64,000 nucleotides of DNA from positions 23,284 to 87,283 of the forward strand of contig JAFZGJ010000195.1 of the NCBI GenBank assembly GCA_017555455.1, in the 5' to 3' direction. A program made the position numbers and the translations under genes. The stretch comes from Lachnospiraceae bacterium (GTDB lineage Bacteria; Bacillota; Clostridia; Lachnospirales; Lachnospiraceae). Within the stretch, counting starts at the first letter, position 1. Every line of letters starts with the position of its first letter. The notes under the pieces are model-generated. The model ran no database searches and was not told the DNA's origin. It saw only the letters and a list, made by a program, of their open reading frames with translations. Positions 24,868 to 37,393 of the stretch are shown piece after piece.

Positions 24868-27800
24868 TCATCTTTTATTAACGAATTGTGTTGCATAATT
24901 AGCTAATCCAAGAATAGCTTCTCTAATTTCATTCTAATCAGTAGCAGTAGGGAATTCCGCAGTAATATTAATCATTTGCTCTAATGTTCCTGGCTCCGTG
25001 GTAAAGTTAGAAACAGTAGACAGCGAGCCTCCCATTGAACGTAATGAATTCATTGCCCCCACATCTAACATTTGTTCAATTGTTTTTAAAAGAGTTGGTT
25101 CTAATGCTCTAACCGCGGAAACCGCACTTAAAATATTTTCAGTATCTTGTTGATTTAAAACTAATTCTTTTTCATGTAAAAATGCGGCTTTAACACCATC
25201 AAATAACCCAGTATATCCACCGGTTCCCATGGCAACGCCATACTCTCTTAATAAAGCCATAACCTAATCTGTCGTATAGGCACCACTTAATAAGCTTACA
25301 AGTTTTCCTTTACCTTCGTCCGGCATTTTCGCAATTGCTTCCATTAAGTCCCTATCATCTTCAGCATTATATTCTCCAAGACCTTCATTTTTTACTTTAG
25401 CTTCTCTTGATTCTAAGAAAGACATAGCTATATCGGTATTGCCAGTAGTAGCAGCCTTCATGGCTAATGCCATATAGTCAACATTATTGTCATAATTAGG
25501 AGTCTGTTGAGACATATTTACTTTAGTATCAACATTTTGATTAGCTAATTGCTATAATGCTCTAACTGCTTCCATAACCGCGTCAGCATAATCAAGATAT
25601 CCATTAATCTATTCATGTAAAATATCTAACTATTCCCACATCATATCCGTGGCATCTAAACCCACTTCAGTAAAATATTCTGTTGCATTAGAGGTATCTT
25701 CAATTTTTTCTTCCAAGTCTTCATAGGTTGTTCCAGTCGTATTTCCAATATCTGACGTAGTTTCTTCATATTCTTTTAAGCTATTTTCCATTTCTTGAAT
25801 ATAGTTATCAAAAGTTTCAGCAAAATTATCTGAAACATTTGCCATATCATCTAATGTATCTCCATATTCATTACCAAAATTTTGAATTGTTTCAGAGCCT
25901 GCGGCAGTCATATCTTCTAAGGCGATATTTTTCTATTCTTCTAAATCAAGAATTTTATTTTTATAATATTCTCTAATTTCCGCAATTTGGGCTTCTCGTT
26001 CAGCAACAGTTAAAGATTCATCTTCATAAACTTCTTTAATTTTATCATTCATCTCTTGCCAAGTAGCAATAATTTCACCAGTAACTTCTTTAACTTCTTG
26101 TTTGGCGATATTATAATACTCATTATTTGCATCGGCCAATTCTTGCTCCGCCGCCGCAATTTCATCTTGATTTGAAGTAAAAACATAAGACCAATTACCC
26201 TGCGCATCTCTTCTTAATCTAACTTCAGATTTATTATTCTATGCTTCTTCTAATGCAATCTATTTTTGTAATGCATTATATTTTGCTTCCATTATCTGCA
26301 AGTCATATTCAGATAATTTATTATTTTCTGCTCTTGCTTCAATTTCTTGTTGTAATGCTTGTAATTGCGCACGATGAGCTTGATTAGTAGTATTATCAAT
26401 ATCTTTTTGAAGTTTATTATTATATTTATTTATTTCATATAATTCATTTACTTCATCAAGATATCTTTCTTCTTCTTCAATATAATTATCATATTTATCT
26501 TGAAGTAAATCTAGCCCCATATTATTAGTTATAGCCTATTCAAAATTATAACTAATATTTTCAATAGCATTTAAATAAATGGCTTGCGCCTATTCCATAG
26601 CTTCTTTAGTTTTATTTAACCAAGCCTATTCCGCTTCTTGGTTTTCAGCCAATAAAGCTACCCAGTTATTATAAGCGCCATCATACCCAGCATCGCCTTC
26701 ATCATAGCCCTATAATACTTGCCAAGCTAATTCTAATGCTTCTCTTGATTCATCATAGCGTTTTTTCTCTAATTGAGCTTGCCCCATTGCTGCTTCAAGC
26801 TAGCTAGAAGTTGCTTTATCAATAAAACTATATTTATCCTATTTTGTCTAATTAGGAATAATAGAATTCTATAGTTCCACAATTTCTTTCATTGTATCAA
26901 GAATATTTTTATTATGAGACAATTCACCGGTAAATACTTGGAATCTTTCTCTTGCCGCATCAATAGCTTCTGGGAATGCTGTTTCAAGAGTTTCAAGCCA
27001 TTCTAATAAAGCTTCGCCAGTATCAATAATTTCACCGCGCAATTCATCAAGAGAATCTTTTAATGCTTCTTTATCAGAATATTTATTAGCTTTATTAATT
27101 AAGTCAATTAAATTAGCTTGTTGCGAAGCAAATTCGCCCTCTAAATCCATATTAGCTAAAGCGCCAACAAATTGATTCTATAAACTATCTTTACCATGAG
27201 TTAACTCATCGCCGAATGATTCAATAATCTCTCTTGTAAAATCGCGAACTTCATCTTTAGATTTTTTAATATCTAATACTAATTCTAATTTCGCGTTTAA
27301 TTCAGTTAATTTAGAATCTTCAAATTCATGATGAATTTCTTCTAATTTTTCTAATTGCTCTCTTGTTTTATCAATAGAATCTTCATAGTTTTCTAAAGCT
27401 TTAATGCGTTTATCATATAAATCTTCCGCGGCTTTTTTATCAGCTTCATTAGTTGCATCTTTAAAAGCATTATAATCAGCAGTAATTTTTTCTAATAATT
27501 TTGTGTAATTAGTAATTTCAAAAGTTTCTGGATCAATTTCTGGAGCTAAACCCAATTTTTTAATATCATTTAAATCCATCGCCTAGAATGCTTTTGCCGC
27601 ATTTAATTTATCTTGCTGTAAACCTAATAAAGTATTTAATTTTTCCTATTCTTTAGTATATAATTTAATTTTATCTAAACCATAAGTTCTATCAATAGTA
27701 GTTCTTAATTTATCTAATTCTTCTTCTTGATATTGAATTTCACGAGTAATTTCATGATAGCGTTCAGTAACTTCTTTTAAATCCGCTAGCGCTTTCCCGC

Positions 27801-30800
27801 CACCGCTACCTTTTCCAGCATCGGTTAATCCTTGTAATGAAGCATTTTTAGAAGATAATTTGGATAATAAACTAATATATTCTCCTAGCTCATTATATTT
27901 ATCGCTTAATGCTGCATCCAAATCTAAACCAAAAGATTTAGTGTCTGTACCATAGTTCTCAGAAATAAATAAACTCGCAAAATCATCTCCACCAGACTAA
28001 ATAGCTTTAATAGCATCATCTTTATTACCTAAATCAAACCCTAATGAAGAATATTGACTATAGATATCCGAAGCCATTTTTGTAGACGCGCCATCTCGAA
28101 CCGCGGCTAAATTAGCTTCAATTTGAGCATCTGTTAATCCAGCTTCTTTAGCATTTTCAGTAAATTTCTCAACAGCTTCATTGACTACTTTATCATAATC
28201 AAATATTTTTCCATCTGATTCAGTAGCATATGATTTACCAATATCAAATGCGCCATTTAAATCTAAGTCATCATACCCCCAAGATAATGTTGAATCACCC
28301 TTAGAGCGACCAACAGTAGCCACGGTACCACCCGAAACTGATTTTTTTACAGGTTCTCTTCCCTATTCTGCTTCATTCTAATAAAAAGCTGCATTAGTCA
28401 TCGCGGAATGAACAACATCATTAATACGAGACATTCCATCTGCCCAGTTCTATGCAGTTTGAGTAGCTTCTAACTATGATGCTTTTGTTACCTGCTACTG
28501 GTCATAAATAGACATTTTAGAAGTTTTCTAAGATTCATTCCGCTCTTGAATTGCCTATTGAATTTTAGCCTAAATAATGGCTGCAACAGATTTAGCTTTT
28601 TCGGTTTTTAAACCTTTTTCATTTAATAATTCATTAATATATACAGTATCACTAGCACTTAAAGCAGTATCTTTTACTATATTTAATGCATCAATTTGAT
28701 TATTTTCCCAGTTAATGCGAGCTTGAAGAGTTTCTGCCATACTGCCAGCCCAACCTTCAGCTTCTTGAGCTGCTGCATTTCTAGCAGAACGAACTATATC
28801 TTCATTTAATTGAACAATGCCAGTTTTTGCATCAACAATAGCATCTTCAAATAATTGAGGCATAGTTTTAAATAAATCTTCAACATTTTCCGCTTCAACT
28901 TTAAAGCCTTCTCCTATTAAAGAAGTTGCTTTTTCAATTGCGCCCATTTGAGCAAGAATTGCATCTATTGCACCTTTATCAAATTCAACATCAATTGGAC
29001 TTAATTCAAAATCTTCTAATTCTTCTAATTGTTTTTTAGCTTTTTCTATATCAAATTCTAATTCTTGTTTACGATTTTGTTTTTCAAAGTTGTCCCAGCC
29101 AGCTTCTTCAGCAACAGCATCAAAGTTTTTGTATGCTTCTTCTAATTCATATAAATTTTCTTTAGTATCTGCAACTACTTCTTGTGGTATAGCTGCGGCA
29201 TACCAAGCTTGACCAATTAATTTAGCCTAATCATACATACTTTGATTTTCTAGACCAGTTAAATCCATAATGCCAGAAAATTGATTTATTAAAGTATCAA
29301 TTGTGTCTTGGTCTAAAAATTCACCTTTTCCTAAAGTGCCTAAAGCTTCGGATGCAGATTTTTTAGCTAAAGCAAACTCCAATGTAATTGAAGAATTATC
29401 TTTTACTTCTAAAAATCTATTATAGAAATCGTTCCAATTTTCAATACCATCTAAATTAATTTCAGCAAGTATAGAATAATCTTCAACATTTAATTGTTTA
29501 AAGAACTCTTGAATTTCCTACTGCGTTGCCGTAGTAGCAAATTGCTCAACATTTTCTTTTGCAGTTTGCGCTGTTTGTGCAATACTATCCATTAATTGCT
29601 GTTCAGAAATACCATTTGCAATTAAGTCTTTGCGCATTGCAGAAGAAATATTAATTTGTTTTAGTTCCCCAGTTTTAATGATACTCTGATATAAACCTTT
29701 TAATTCATTATCACTAAAATTATCTTCAATAACTGGTTTAATAAATAATTGCCACTATTCACCGTCGCTATAAATTATATCTCGTAATGCCTATAATTGA
29801 TTTTGCATTTGAGTAATAGCGGTATCATCATAATCAATAGCACCACTATTTACAGCTTCAGCATATGCTTTATAATTAGCTTCGACATCTTTAATTTTAT
29901 CGGCATTATTTCCCGCCCATTCAATTAAAGCTTCATTATTTTCGCCAACCCAAGCATTATATTCTTCTTGATATTTTTTATAAGCACTACTTGTTTTTTC
30001 TAAACCTTGAGTTACTCGTGCGAACCATTCATCTGCAGTTTCAGAAATAGCAGTGTCAGTATCAGAATCCATTAAACCTTTATATTTAGATACTCCTTCA
30101 ATAGGCGCATCGTCAATAAAGCTAGATTGAGCATTAAAATTTTCTTCAATAGTTTCAGCTTGATTTTTCTATTCTGCTCTAGCTAATTTATCCTATAAAG
30201 CAATTTGTTGTTTTAAATAAGCTTCTTCTTGTTTTAATTTATCTAATTCATCTTGTTCAACAATAGTTAAAGTATCCTGATTAGATAATTCTTCAATTCT
30301 TTCTTGAACAGATTTTAAACTATTATTTAATTCATCTAAAGCTTCTTTTTGAATACGATAAGATTCAGTTGCTTCATCAATAGCTTCGGTTGCTTCTTTC
30401 TGAGAAATATGTAATTTATCAAAAATTTTAAAAGCAACAAATCCTACCGCAGCAATAGCTAATAATACTGCAGAAAATCTAGTAACAGCAATAGTCGCCG
30501 CATCTGCAGAGGCTGCGACACCTTTCCATAAGGTAATTGTTCGACCCATTACAGTAATATTCGCTTCTTGCGCAAATCTATTAATAACCGTAGCAAGAGT
30601 ATTCTAAGTTTTAGATAAAGTTTCCGCCGCAGTTGCTGCAGTTTGCGCCTCAGTAATTGCAATCAGTGCTTTTTTAGCTTCTTCCCAAGTATGGGTTATC
30701 ATTGGGAGACCTGCTAACATACCTGATAAAACCCCTAAAGCCGTACCTAAATCAATAGTTCCAGCTTCATATTGCTCCATTAATGATTTCCCACTTGATA

Positions 30801-33336
30801 AAATTAAAGAAAATCCAGATATAGCATTTCCCACTTGCTAAATCGCGAATGCCCAATCGTAATTTTCCAATTTAGCTTTTTTAACTGAATTCTGATATTT
30901 ATCTAATACTTCCGACATTCCGACGGCTATATCGCGACTATTTAGCGCACTATCTGCAGCAGATTTAGAATTTATTTCCATTCGCTTTATTGCCGCAGAT
31001 ACTTCTTCGGTATTAACCTCTTGCTCCTACAATGCAACCAGCAATTGTTCAATTCTATTTTTTAAATATTCTACTGCTCCGCCAGATTCCCTTAAAGATG
31101 TTTGTAGTTTTATTAAATCTTGTAATCCTTGATTTACATCATCTTCAATATCAATAATTTGATTTTTTTTCCCTTTTTTTGTTTTAAAGCCAAATTCATT
31201 AATCTAAGATTGTAGTTTTTCAATTTCTTGATTATAATTCTTAATATCAATGTCCCCAGATGCTAAAGAATTATTCAAAGCCTCAATTTTCTAAATAACT
31301 TTATTTAATTTAACATCTTGTGCTGTTAATTCATCTAATTTATTAGTTAAGTCAGATAAATCATTAATATCATTAATTCCACCAACGCCAGCTTTCTCCA
31401 TTTTCGCCCATTGATTTGGAGCTAAATTTTTTACTCCTACAGCATTGATTTCGGATAAATGATTTTTTTCCCAAGCCTCAATCGCTAATTTTGCAGCATC
31501 GGCAGTCTCTTCGGCGGCACTATTTACTTCGTCTTGACGAACTTTTAATTTACCTAAATATTCATAATATTCAACTATATTTTGTAATTGCTAAACTTGA
31601 GTTTCAGTTAAATCTTTAGCCGCATTATTTAAGTCTAATTGCATTGCGATTTTCTAAGCTTCTATATCTGCATAATTTGCCTATTCTCCAGTTGCTCTAG
31701 AAGCAGCAATATCTGCGGCCTATTGTTTAAAGGCAGTATTTAGTTCATAGGCCTTCCCAGTAGATACACCTAAATTATAAGCTAAATCCCTTAGGGAATT
31801 AGCTGCCCTATCTCCAAAAGCTCGCATAAATAATACGCCAGTTAAAGATAAAACTCCGCCTAATCCACCAAGACCATCAACTAATTTTTCAACACCAGTT
31901 AAAATATTAGCTGTTAAATCCAATATTTCAATAAATGCTTCATCTTCTAAAATACTATCATAAATACCTTCGGCAGAAGCTTTCACTCTGCGACTTGCGG
32001 CTCTCCAAGATTCTTCAAAAATTTTAGCTTGCTCTGTTAATGCACCCTCAGACCCTTGTGCTATTGCTAAATTTTCTTGGAATTCACCATAATTATCTAA
32101 TAATGCAATTAATTGAGTATATTGTCTAACCCCAGCTACAGTCTGTGCTAAAGCCATCTATTGTGCTTTATTTAAGTTATCCCATTTGCTACCCAATTCA
32201 TCTAAAATGGCATCCATATCTTTTAATTGTCCGTTAGTATCAAAGATATTAATACCAACTTTATTTAAAGCATCAGAGTATTTATTTAAATTAGTACCAT
32301 CATCAAGAGTTTCCCCTAATGACAAACCTTGAATACGAGCAAAAATAGTTTTTAATGCAGTACCTACAGTTTCTGGAGCCTGACGAGTTTGAGATACAAT
32401 TGTAGCTAAAGAAGCAGTAGCATATTCATAACTTAAACCAATAGTTTCCCCAATTGCCGCGAATTTTTCTAAACCTTCAGAAATTTCGGCAGTGCTAGAA
32501 GCAGTAGCCGCACCAAGTGCAGTAATAACATCCGCATAATATTCTAATGACTTCGTTCCATCATAGAAGTTATTCCAAATCGCAGTTAATTGAGAAGATA
32601 CGTCTTCTACCGCATCTCCAGTTACATTTGCCATTTTAATAGTAGCATTTGTACGTTCTTCTACCTAATCATCTGGCAAACCCTGTTGATAGTAAATTAA
32701 TGCCGCATCGGTATAATCAACAGTAGTAGTAGATAATTCTTTCGCTGCTTTATTCGCCTATTTAGCAAATTCAGCCATCTGTTCTGCCGATTGTCCAGAT
32801 ACTATTCTAATATTGTTTAAAGAACTATTTAAATCTTTAGCATAACCATAAGAAGTCTATAGGGCACCCATGAATCCATGCATCGCGCTAGATGTAATTT
32901 GCCAACGCATAGTATTTTTCATAGTAATCCACAATTCATTCATCATGGAATTCATTTTCATCATAGGTAAATGTGCCTATGAGATTGCATTAGCTACCTA
33001 ATAAAATGCCTATTGCCCTTGCGGACCAACGGCAATCAATTTATTCGCATAATCTTCAAGTGTCATACCACTTTTTTCTAAAGACTATCTAAAAGTGGTT
33101 AAATCAAAACTACCTGTTTTAATATTTGTAGCTTGGTATAATTTTAACTATAAATCCTTAGCTGCAGCAGATGCTTCTTGAATTTCTTTAGTAAAAGTAA
33201 AATTAGAATCATTTATATAAGAAAAATCACTAACCTACTATAAAACTTTCTAAACTTCTTGCATCTATTTCTTTAACTAAGAAGTATCTGCTTCGAATCC
33301 AAACTAATATGTGATTCTATTTAATCCTTTCGCCAC
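24868..33336 (-). CDS. Tail tape measure protein, 2,822 aa, about 58 TAG codons
   Basis: I read this frame codon by codon: 2,823 codons with no TAA or TGA except the final TGA, but about 58 TAGs. Start GTG at 33336 with AAAGGAG 13-14 nt upstream. The N-terminus (AKGLNRITY-TAG-FGFEADTS) and following Ala/Gln-rich helices are typical of tape measure proteins. A short hydrophobic segment (FSAVLLAIAAVGFVAFKIF, about residues 955-975) fits the membrane-interacting region of such proteins; the rest is mostly coiled coil. It is the longest tail gene apart from the adhesin, so the tail should be long. TAGs are densest in the first 120 codons (11 or more), so without recoding no functional product is possible. 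Confidence 0.88.
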
Positions 33337-33365
33337 AACTACTAACTCCTTTCCCTCACCATATA

Positions 33366-33397
33366 TTAAAAGCCTCAAGTTATTCCTTGAGGCTCAA
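33366..33397 (-). terminator. Terminator between chaperone-like gene and tape measure
   Basis: AGCCTCAAG / CTTGAGGCT stem followed by TTTTAATAT on the minus strand. It separates the 177-residue gene from the tape measure gene. No promoter is recognisable in the 30 nt that remain before the GTG start. Confidence 0.75.
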
Positions 33398-33433
33398 CAT
33401 TCTCTATTTTATTTTATTTCTGGGCTAATATGA

Positions 33434-33967
33434 TTAACCTACAATGTCTCTAATTACAGCTAATTCCTCAAGACCTTCTTTATTTCTAATCTTAGTCATA
33501 ATTTCGTCAATTTCTTTATTCATATTAAATGCATCAGAGTTCATTGCGGACATCATTCCTGCAAATGAATTAGCATAGTCTTCATAATCTTTAATTGTTT
33601 CATTGACTAATCTCTCAATATAACGATATTCATTAATCTCAAAACCATCATCAATAATTGCATCTAATAAACCAGAGCTCTGCAATTGGTCATAAGTTTT
33701 TACAGCATCTTCAATGAATTGTTTATCTGTAAAAGTAATATTTGTATACCATTTCACTAACCCCAATGCAAAGAAAACCTCTAGTCTTACTGGACTAAAA
33801 GTATTAGTAACATTGTCAACAGAATTTTCTAGTATATAAGAAATTAATTCTGCCTTTTCCATTTGAGGTAAATATTGTTTAACCTCAATTTCATTATTAT
33901 TAAAAGTTAATGTATTAATATCTTTATTAACTTTTAAACCTAATTTGGTAAATGTAATTTTTGCCAT
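33434..33967 (-). CDS. Tail assembly chaperone-like protein (177 aa)
   Basis: ATG at 33967 (MAKITFTKLGLKVNKDINTL) with AAAAAGGAG upstream; stop TAA. No internal TAG, in contrast to both neighbours. Mostly helical after a short beta start, and located immediately before the tape measure, the usual place of tail assembly chaperones (gpG type). I looked for a slippery site and extended second frame as in lambda gpG-T and found none. Confidence 0.6.
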   Translation of the reverse strand: MAKITFTKLGLKVNKDINTLTFNNNEIEVKQYLPQMEKAELISYILENSVDNVTNTFSPVRLEVFFALGLVKWYTNITFTDKQFIEDAVKTYDQLQSSGLLDAIIDDGFEINEYRYIERLVNETIKDYEDYANSFAGMMSAMNSDAFNMNKEIDEIMTKIRNKEGLEELAVIRDIVG

Positions 33968-34005
33968 AATATATAAACTCCTTTTTCACATTTTCTTTTA
34001 TTATA

Positions 34006-35571
34006 TCACTTTTTACGAACTCTGTCAAGTTTTAAAAGCTCAACTTTAATGTTCGATTTTGGAAAATATTTTTTAACAAAATCTTTATCTTCTAACATTT
34101 TACGATTTAACTAGCCATAAGTTCTAATTCGATTAATTGCTTTGCGCGCTCGCTCCGCACGCTTCATCGCAGCTGGAATACTAACTCTTTTTGGCGCTTC
34201 CCATTGGTTAGCATAAGCAGCAGTAGTATCTAATCTAACTGAAAAGAAACTTTTCTTATTCTATGTACTACCATAAAAATCTTTTTCATTTTTAGCTTCA
34301 TCAATGATAGCTTCAACAATAGATAACATTGGATAAGCTACTCCATTGTAGACCAGAACCTATTGTGCCATATTGGAGCGAACCCCAACTAAATATTTTT
34401 CTGCAGCTACCTATATTAAATTAGTTCTAATAATACGATAATACTAAGAAGGAGCATCAGTATCTTTTCCTTTATTATATTTAAAAGCCAGCCCATTATA
34501 AATAGCATAAGACTATTCTTGACTATATTCATAACCAGGCCAAATTTCATTTAAAGCAGCTTTAAGAATAGAGTTGCTACCAGAATAAGAAACTAATTTT
34601 AAATAATTATCACTACTATTACTACTTCTCTATTTTGTAGATACAGCAATAGTCATTTCAACATCAATTTTAGAATTGCCTGCACCTAATCCCATAAAAC
34701 TAGTATCTAAAGCTACATTAGATAAATGATAAGAGTCCGCAGCTTTGGATTTAATATTTTCATATCCAGCTATATCACTTTGCATCATCTAAGCACCAGT
34801 AAAACCTACGGCAATTTCACCCTTTTTGGTCTAGCGTTTAGTAACTTTATTTTTAGGTAGCATAGATAATAAAGCTTTATCAGTAACCTTAATACCTTGC
34901 TCAATTGCCTATCCAATAGCTTCTGGCAAATATTCTGTTGCATTTTCAATAATGCTATTAATAGTACCATCAGTTAATTTCGTATTCATATAAGGTTTTA
35001 ATAATTCTGCCGCTTTTGTAGCAAAAGAAATATCTGAGGCACTTAAAAACTAAATTTTATTTTTATTATCATAATTTGCAATATCTTGCCAAGTATCAAA
35101 ACCTTTTTTATTATTATCAATTACTTTAATTAATTGATTTAAATATTCTAAAAAAGTTTCTTTCTATTCTGCGTTTGATAAATCTCTATTTGCATATAAT
35201 TGCGCAATTACATTGTTAATATCTGAACCTTTAATAATTTTGGAGCTAATATCATTATATTTAGCAGTATACCCATCTTGAATATCCTAAAACATTTTTG
35301 CTACACCAGAAGGGTCATATTGCAACAATATTTCTAAATCTTTTTCCAACTAAGCGTATTTTGCAGTATTTAAAGAATTAGGTCTCATTGTCTTTAAAAG
35401 CATAGATAAATATCTTGTTCTAATTGAATCAAAACCCGGTGAACGAGGATTAGCTAAATAATTACTATTATAATGAACTCTACTGCGGTACGGATGAATT
35501 CTAGTAATATGCGCCCCTGTTTCCTCATCAAAATAAATTAAACTTTTTGGGTTACTATATGCTATACCCAT
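34006..35571 (-). CDS. TAG-rich structural protein of unknown function (521 aa)
   Basis: ATG at 35571 (MGIAYSNPKSLIYFDEETGA); GTAGGTG upstream; stop TGA. Fourteen TAGs, about one per 37 codons, so most of its length has no visible frame under the standard code. Helical centre (ITDGTINSIIENATEYLPEA-type segments) and a very basic C-terminus (KRAERARKAINRIRTYG, then VELLKLDRVRKK). It lies between the major tail and chaperone-like genes. No domain recognised; a tail-terminator, tail-completion or morphogenesis role is possible from position only. Confidence 0.7.
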
Positions 35572-35589
35572 TATTTCACCTACTTTCAG

Positions 35590-35628
35590 ATACAAAAAAA
35601 TCGGGGAAGATATTTCTATCTTCCCCTT
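35590..35628 (-). terminator. Terminator after major tail gene
   Basis: Perfect stem GGGGAAGATA / TATCTTCCCC, followed on the minus strand by GATTTTTTTGTATC. It leaves no room for a promoter before the 521-residue gene (35571), so that gene must be reached by read-through. Confidence 0.85.
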
Positions 35629-35635
35629 GTATGAA

Positions 35636-35738
35636 TTACCAAGAAAAATCCTCGGAGGAGGTCATTTCAGTGATATCTTCAATAATTTCGTCTTCCTCAT
35701 CTCTTAATGAGTAGGACTGCGGCTCATCCTAATTAGGG
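35636..35738 (-). other. Candidate +1 frameshift site and 32-codon extension of major tail protein
   Basis: The major tail gene ends ...GTG AAT CCC TAA. In the +1 frame (CCC-T, then AAT TAG GAT GAG ...) a frame stays open for 32 codons to TAA at 35636, ending just before the terminator. The extension is acidic (RDEEDEIIEDITEMTSSEDF). The extension frame has no plausible start codon with a ribosome site. CCC-U at the end of a gene is a known +1 slip context in Listeria phage PSA capsid and tail genes. The second extension codon is TAG, so the longer form would also need recoding. Confidence 0.5.
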
Positions 35739-36629
35739 ATTCACCTGTTCAGCTTGTTCTTCTTTAGGACATACGTTTTCAGTACGACTACCTGCCCCTG
35801 CGCCTTCACCAGTTTCCATATCTTCAATAATCTGAATAGCAGCTAATACCTGTTTAGATCTATCGAATTTTAAATAACCAGGGAATGCATCTAATGTAAA
35901 TGTAAATGTAGATGGGTCACCAGAAGATGCCATCGCAAAGCTGAAGTTAGACTGAACTTTAGCTTTTGGAATTACGAATTCAGCAGGCATATCTACACCA
36001 TCTGCTTCTCTACGGAATAATGTAGAAGCTTCTACGTAGTAGTATCCACCAAATTTATCTGGAGTAATTTCAATCTGTTGAGCACCAGCTTTACGTTCTA
36101 CATAGTAATCAACAAATGCATATCTGCCTGCAGCTAGGCATTCACCTTCTGTTTCTACAGTAATAACAGAACCTTCTGCTTTACCTACCATTGGTTCACC
36201 AATAATTTCATTAAACTCATTTAATGCCATTACAAATACTTCTGCATCTTTATGTTGAGAAACAGTTTCTTTTACGTCAATAGTATTTTTCTGTTTAATT
36301 TCAAAAGTGCCTGTCATATGCTGAATAATTGGTTTATCTGCAGTAGCTTCAATTAAATCAGCACCAGATAAAATAGCAAAACCCTCTGGAGAGATTAAAG
36401 CATCTTCCATTACGAATGTTAAGGTTCTTTCACCTTCCCAAGCAACTAACTGAGCATTACCGCGACCACCAGTAGCATATACTGTTGTAGCAGCACCATC
36501 TAAACTAGATGTTTTTAATGTATCGAAATATAAAACAGGTTCATCTTTATAGAATGTGCGAGAACCTAATTTTTGAGTAGCGGTTGCTTTAAATACAACG
36601 TCACAAATTTCACGAACACCAAATTTCAT
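35733..36629 (-). CDS. Major tail (tube) protein (298 aa)
   Basis: Start chosen at ATG 36629 (MKFGVREICDVVFKATATQK), which has AAAGGAGG at proper distance; an upstream in-frame ATG at 36671 overlaps the previous gene without such a site. Stop TAA. No internal TAG, and Gln is mostly CAG. Beta-rich, with GGRGNAQLVAWEGERTLTFV, a segment I associate with phage major tail proteins. Its place between neck genes and the tape measure, plus a strong terminator right behind it, suggests high expression. A short C-terminal extension by +1 frameshifting is possible. Confidence 0.7.
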   Translation of the reverse strand: MKFGVREICDVVFKATATQKLGSRTFYKDEPVLYFDTLKTSSLDGAATTVYATGGRGNAQLVAWEGERTLTFVMEDALISPEGFAILSGADLIEATADKPIIQHMTGTFEIKQKNTIDVKETVSQHKDAEVFVMALNEFNEIIGEPMVGKAEGSVITVETEGECLAAGRYAFVDYYVERKAGAQQIEITPDKFGGYYYVEASTLFRREADGVDMPAEFVIPKAKVQSNFSFAMASSGDPSTFTFTLDAFPGYLKFDRSKQVLAAIQIIEDMETGEGAGAGSRTENVCPKEEQAEQVNP

Positions 36630-36649
36630 TAGTGTTTCCTCCTTTATTT

Positions 36650-37393
36650 TTAATGTATATTCTTCATCCAATTTTCCACTTCTGACTTAGGTTGTGCGCC
36701 CGCTAATCTAGCGCGCATATCAACATCCCAATTCAGATATAAAGAATATCTATCGACTAAATCAAACAATTGATATACAGTATATTTTTTTAATTCTAAA
36801 AGAGATATATGAATACCAACTGTAAGAATAGAAAGATAACGAGACAAAACACTTTCTTTTATATTTTTCTTTTCTTGCATTGCAGCTTTCTTCCTGCGAC
36901 CAGCATAAATTTTCTCAGCAATTTTCTTCGCCAAATCCCCTTGCGGATTATATACCACTTCATCTTGATTAAATAAACTATGAATACAAGTTACTTCTTT
37001 TAAAATATCTTGAAATATATCAAAATTATTACTATCAATTGTGGCAATAGTTTGTCTAGTTTCTGCATCTAAAAAGAATATGCTATTCGGAGTTATACCA
37101 ATATTACATGAAGGAAAAAATAATGAAAGCGTTTTTGTTAAAGTAGTCTTTTTTTCTTTCGATTCAGACTAATCAATAACTTTCATTAATACCTAAAAAT
37201 TTGTCAAATCCTCTAGAATGCTTTTGTCCTCTACAAGATTTTCTTTATTTAAACATAGGTAATGAATAGCTGTAAAAAAATCCTGTTCGCCAACATAAGA
37301 AATTTCTTCAATCGTAGGCTAATGCAAGATTAACTATAGTTCTGGAATAGGAATATCTACTCCTGTAGCTAGCGCTAATTTAGAATCAAACAA
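36650..37393 (-). CDS. Neck or tail-assembly protein (247 aa)
   Basis: No ATG start; TTG at 37393 is chosen because GAGG lies 9 nt upstream. It overlaps the stop of the preceding gene by 8 nt. Four TAGs within the first 80 codons (EL-TAG-LILH-TAG-PT, NF-TAG-VL, ID-TAG-SE). Stop TAA. Helical, with a basic patch (KIYAGRRKKAAMQEKKNIKE, about residues 163-182). No family recognised. By order it may be a tail-completion or tail-chaperone protein preceding the major tail gene. Confidence 0.62.

Noticed and set aside
33289..33300. TTCGAATCC-like T-arm sequence as part of a tRNA
   Set aside because: It lies inside the tape measure coding frame and no acceptor or anticodon stems pair around it.
33434..33967. 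Lambda gpG-T style frameshift in the tail chaperone-like gene
   Set aside because: No slippery heptamer or extended alternate frame before the terminator at 33366-33397.
36630..36671. ATG at 36671 as start of the major tail protein
   Set aside because: It would overlap the preceding gene and has no ribosome site; ATG 36629 has AAAGGAGG.
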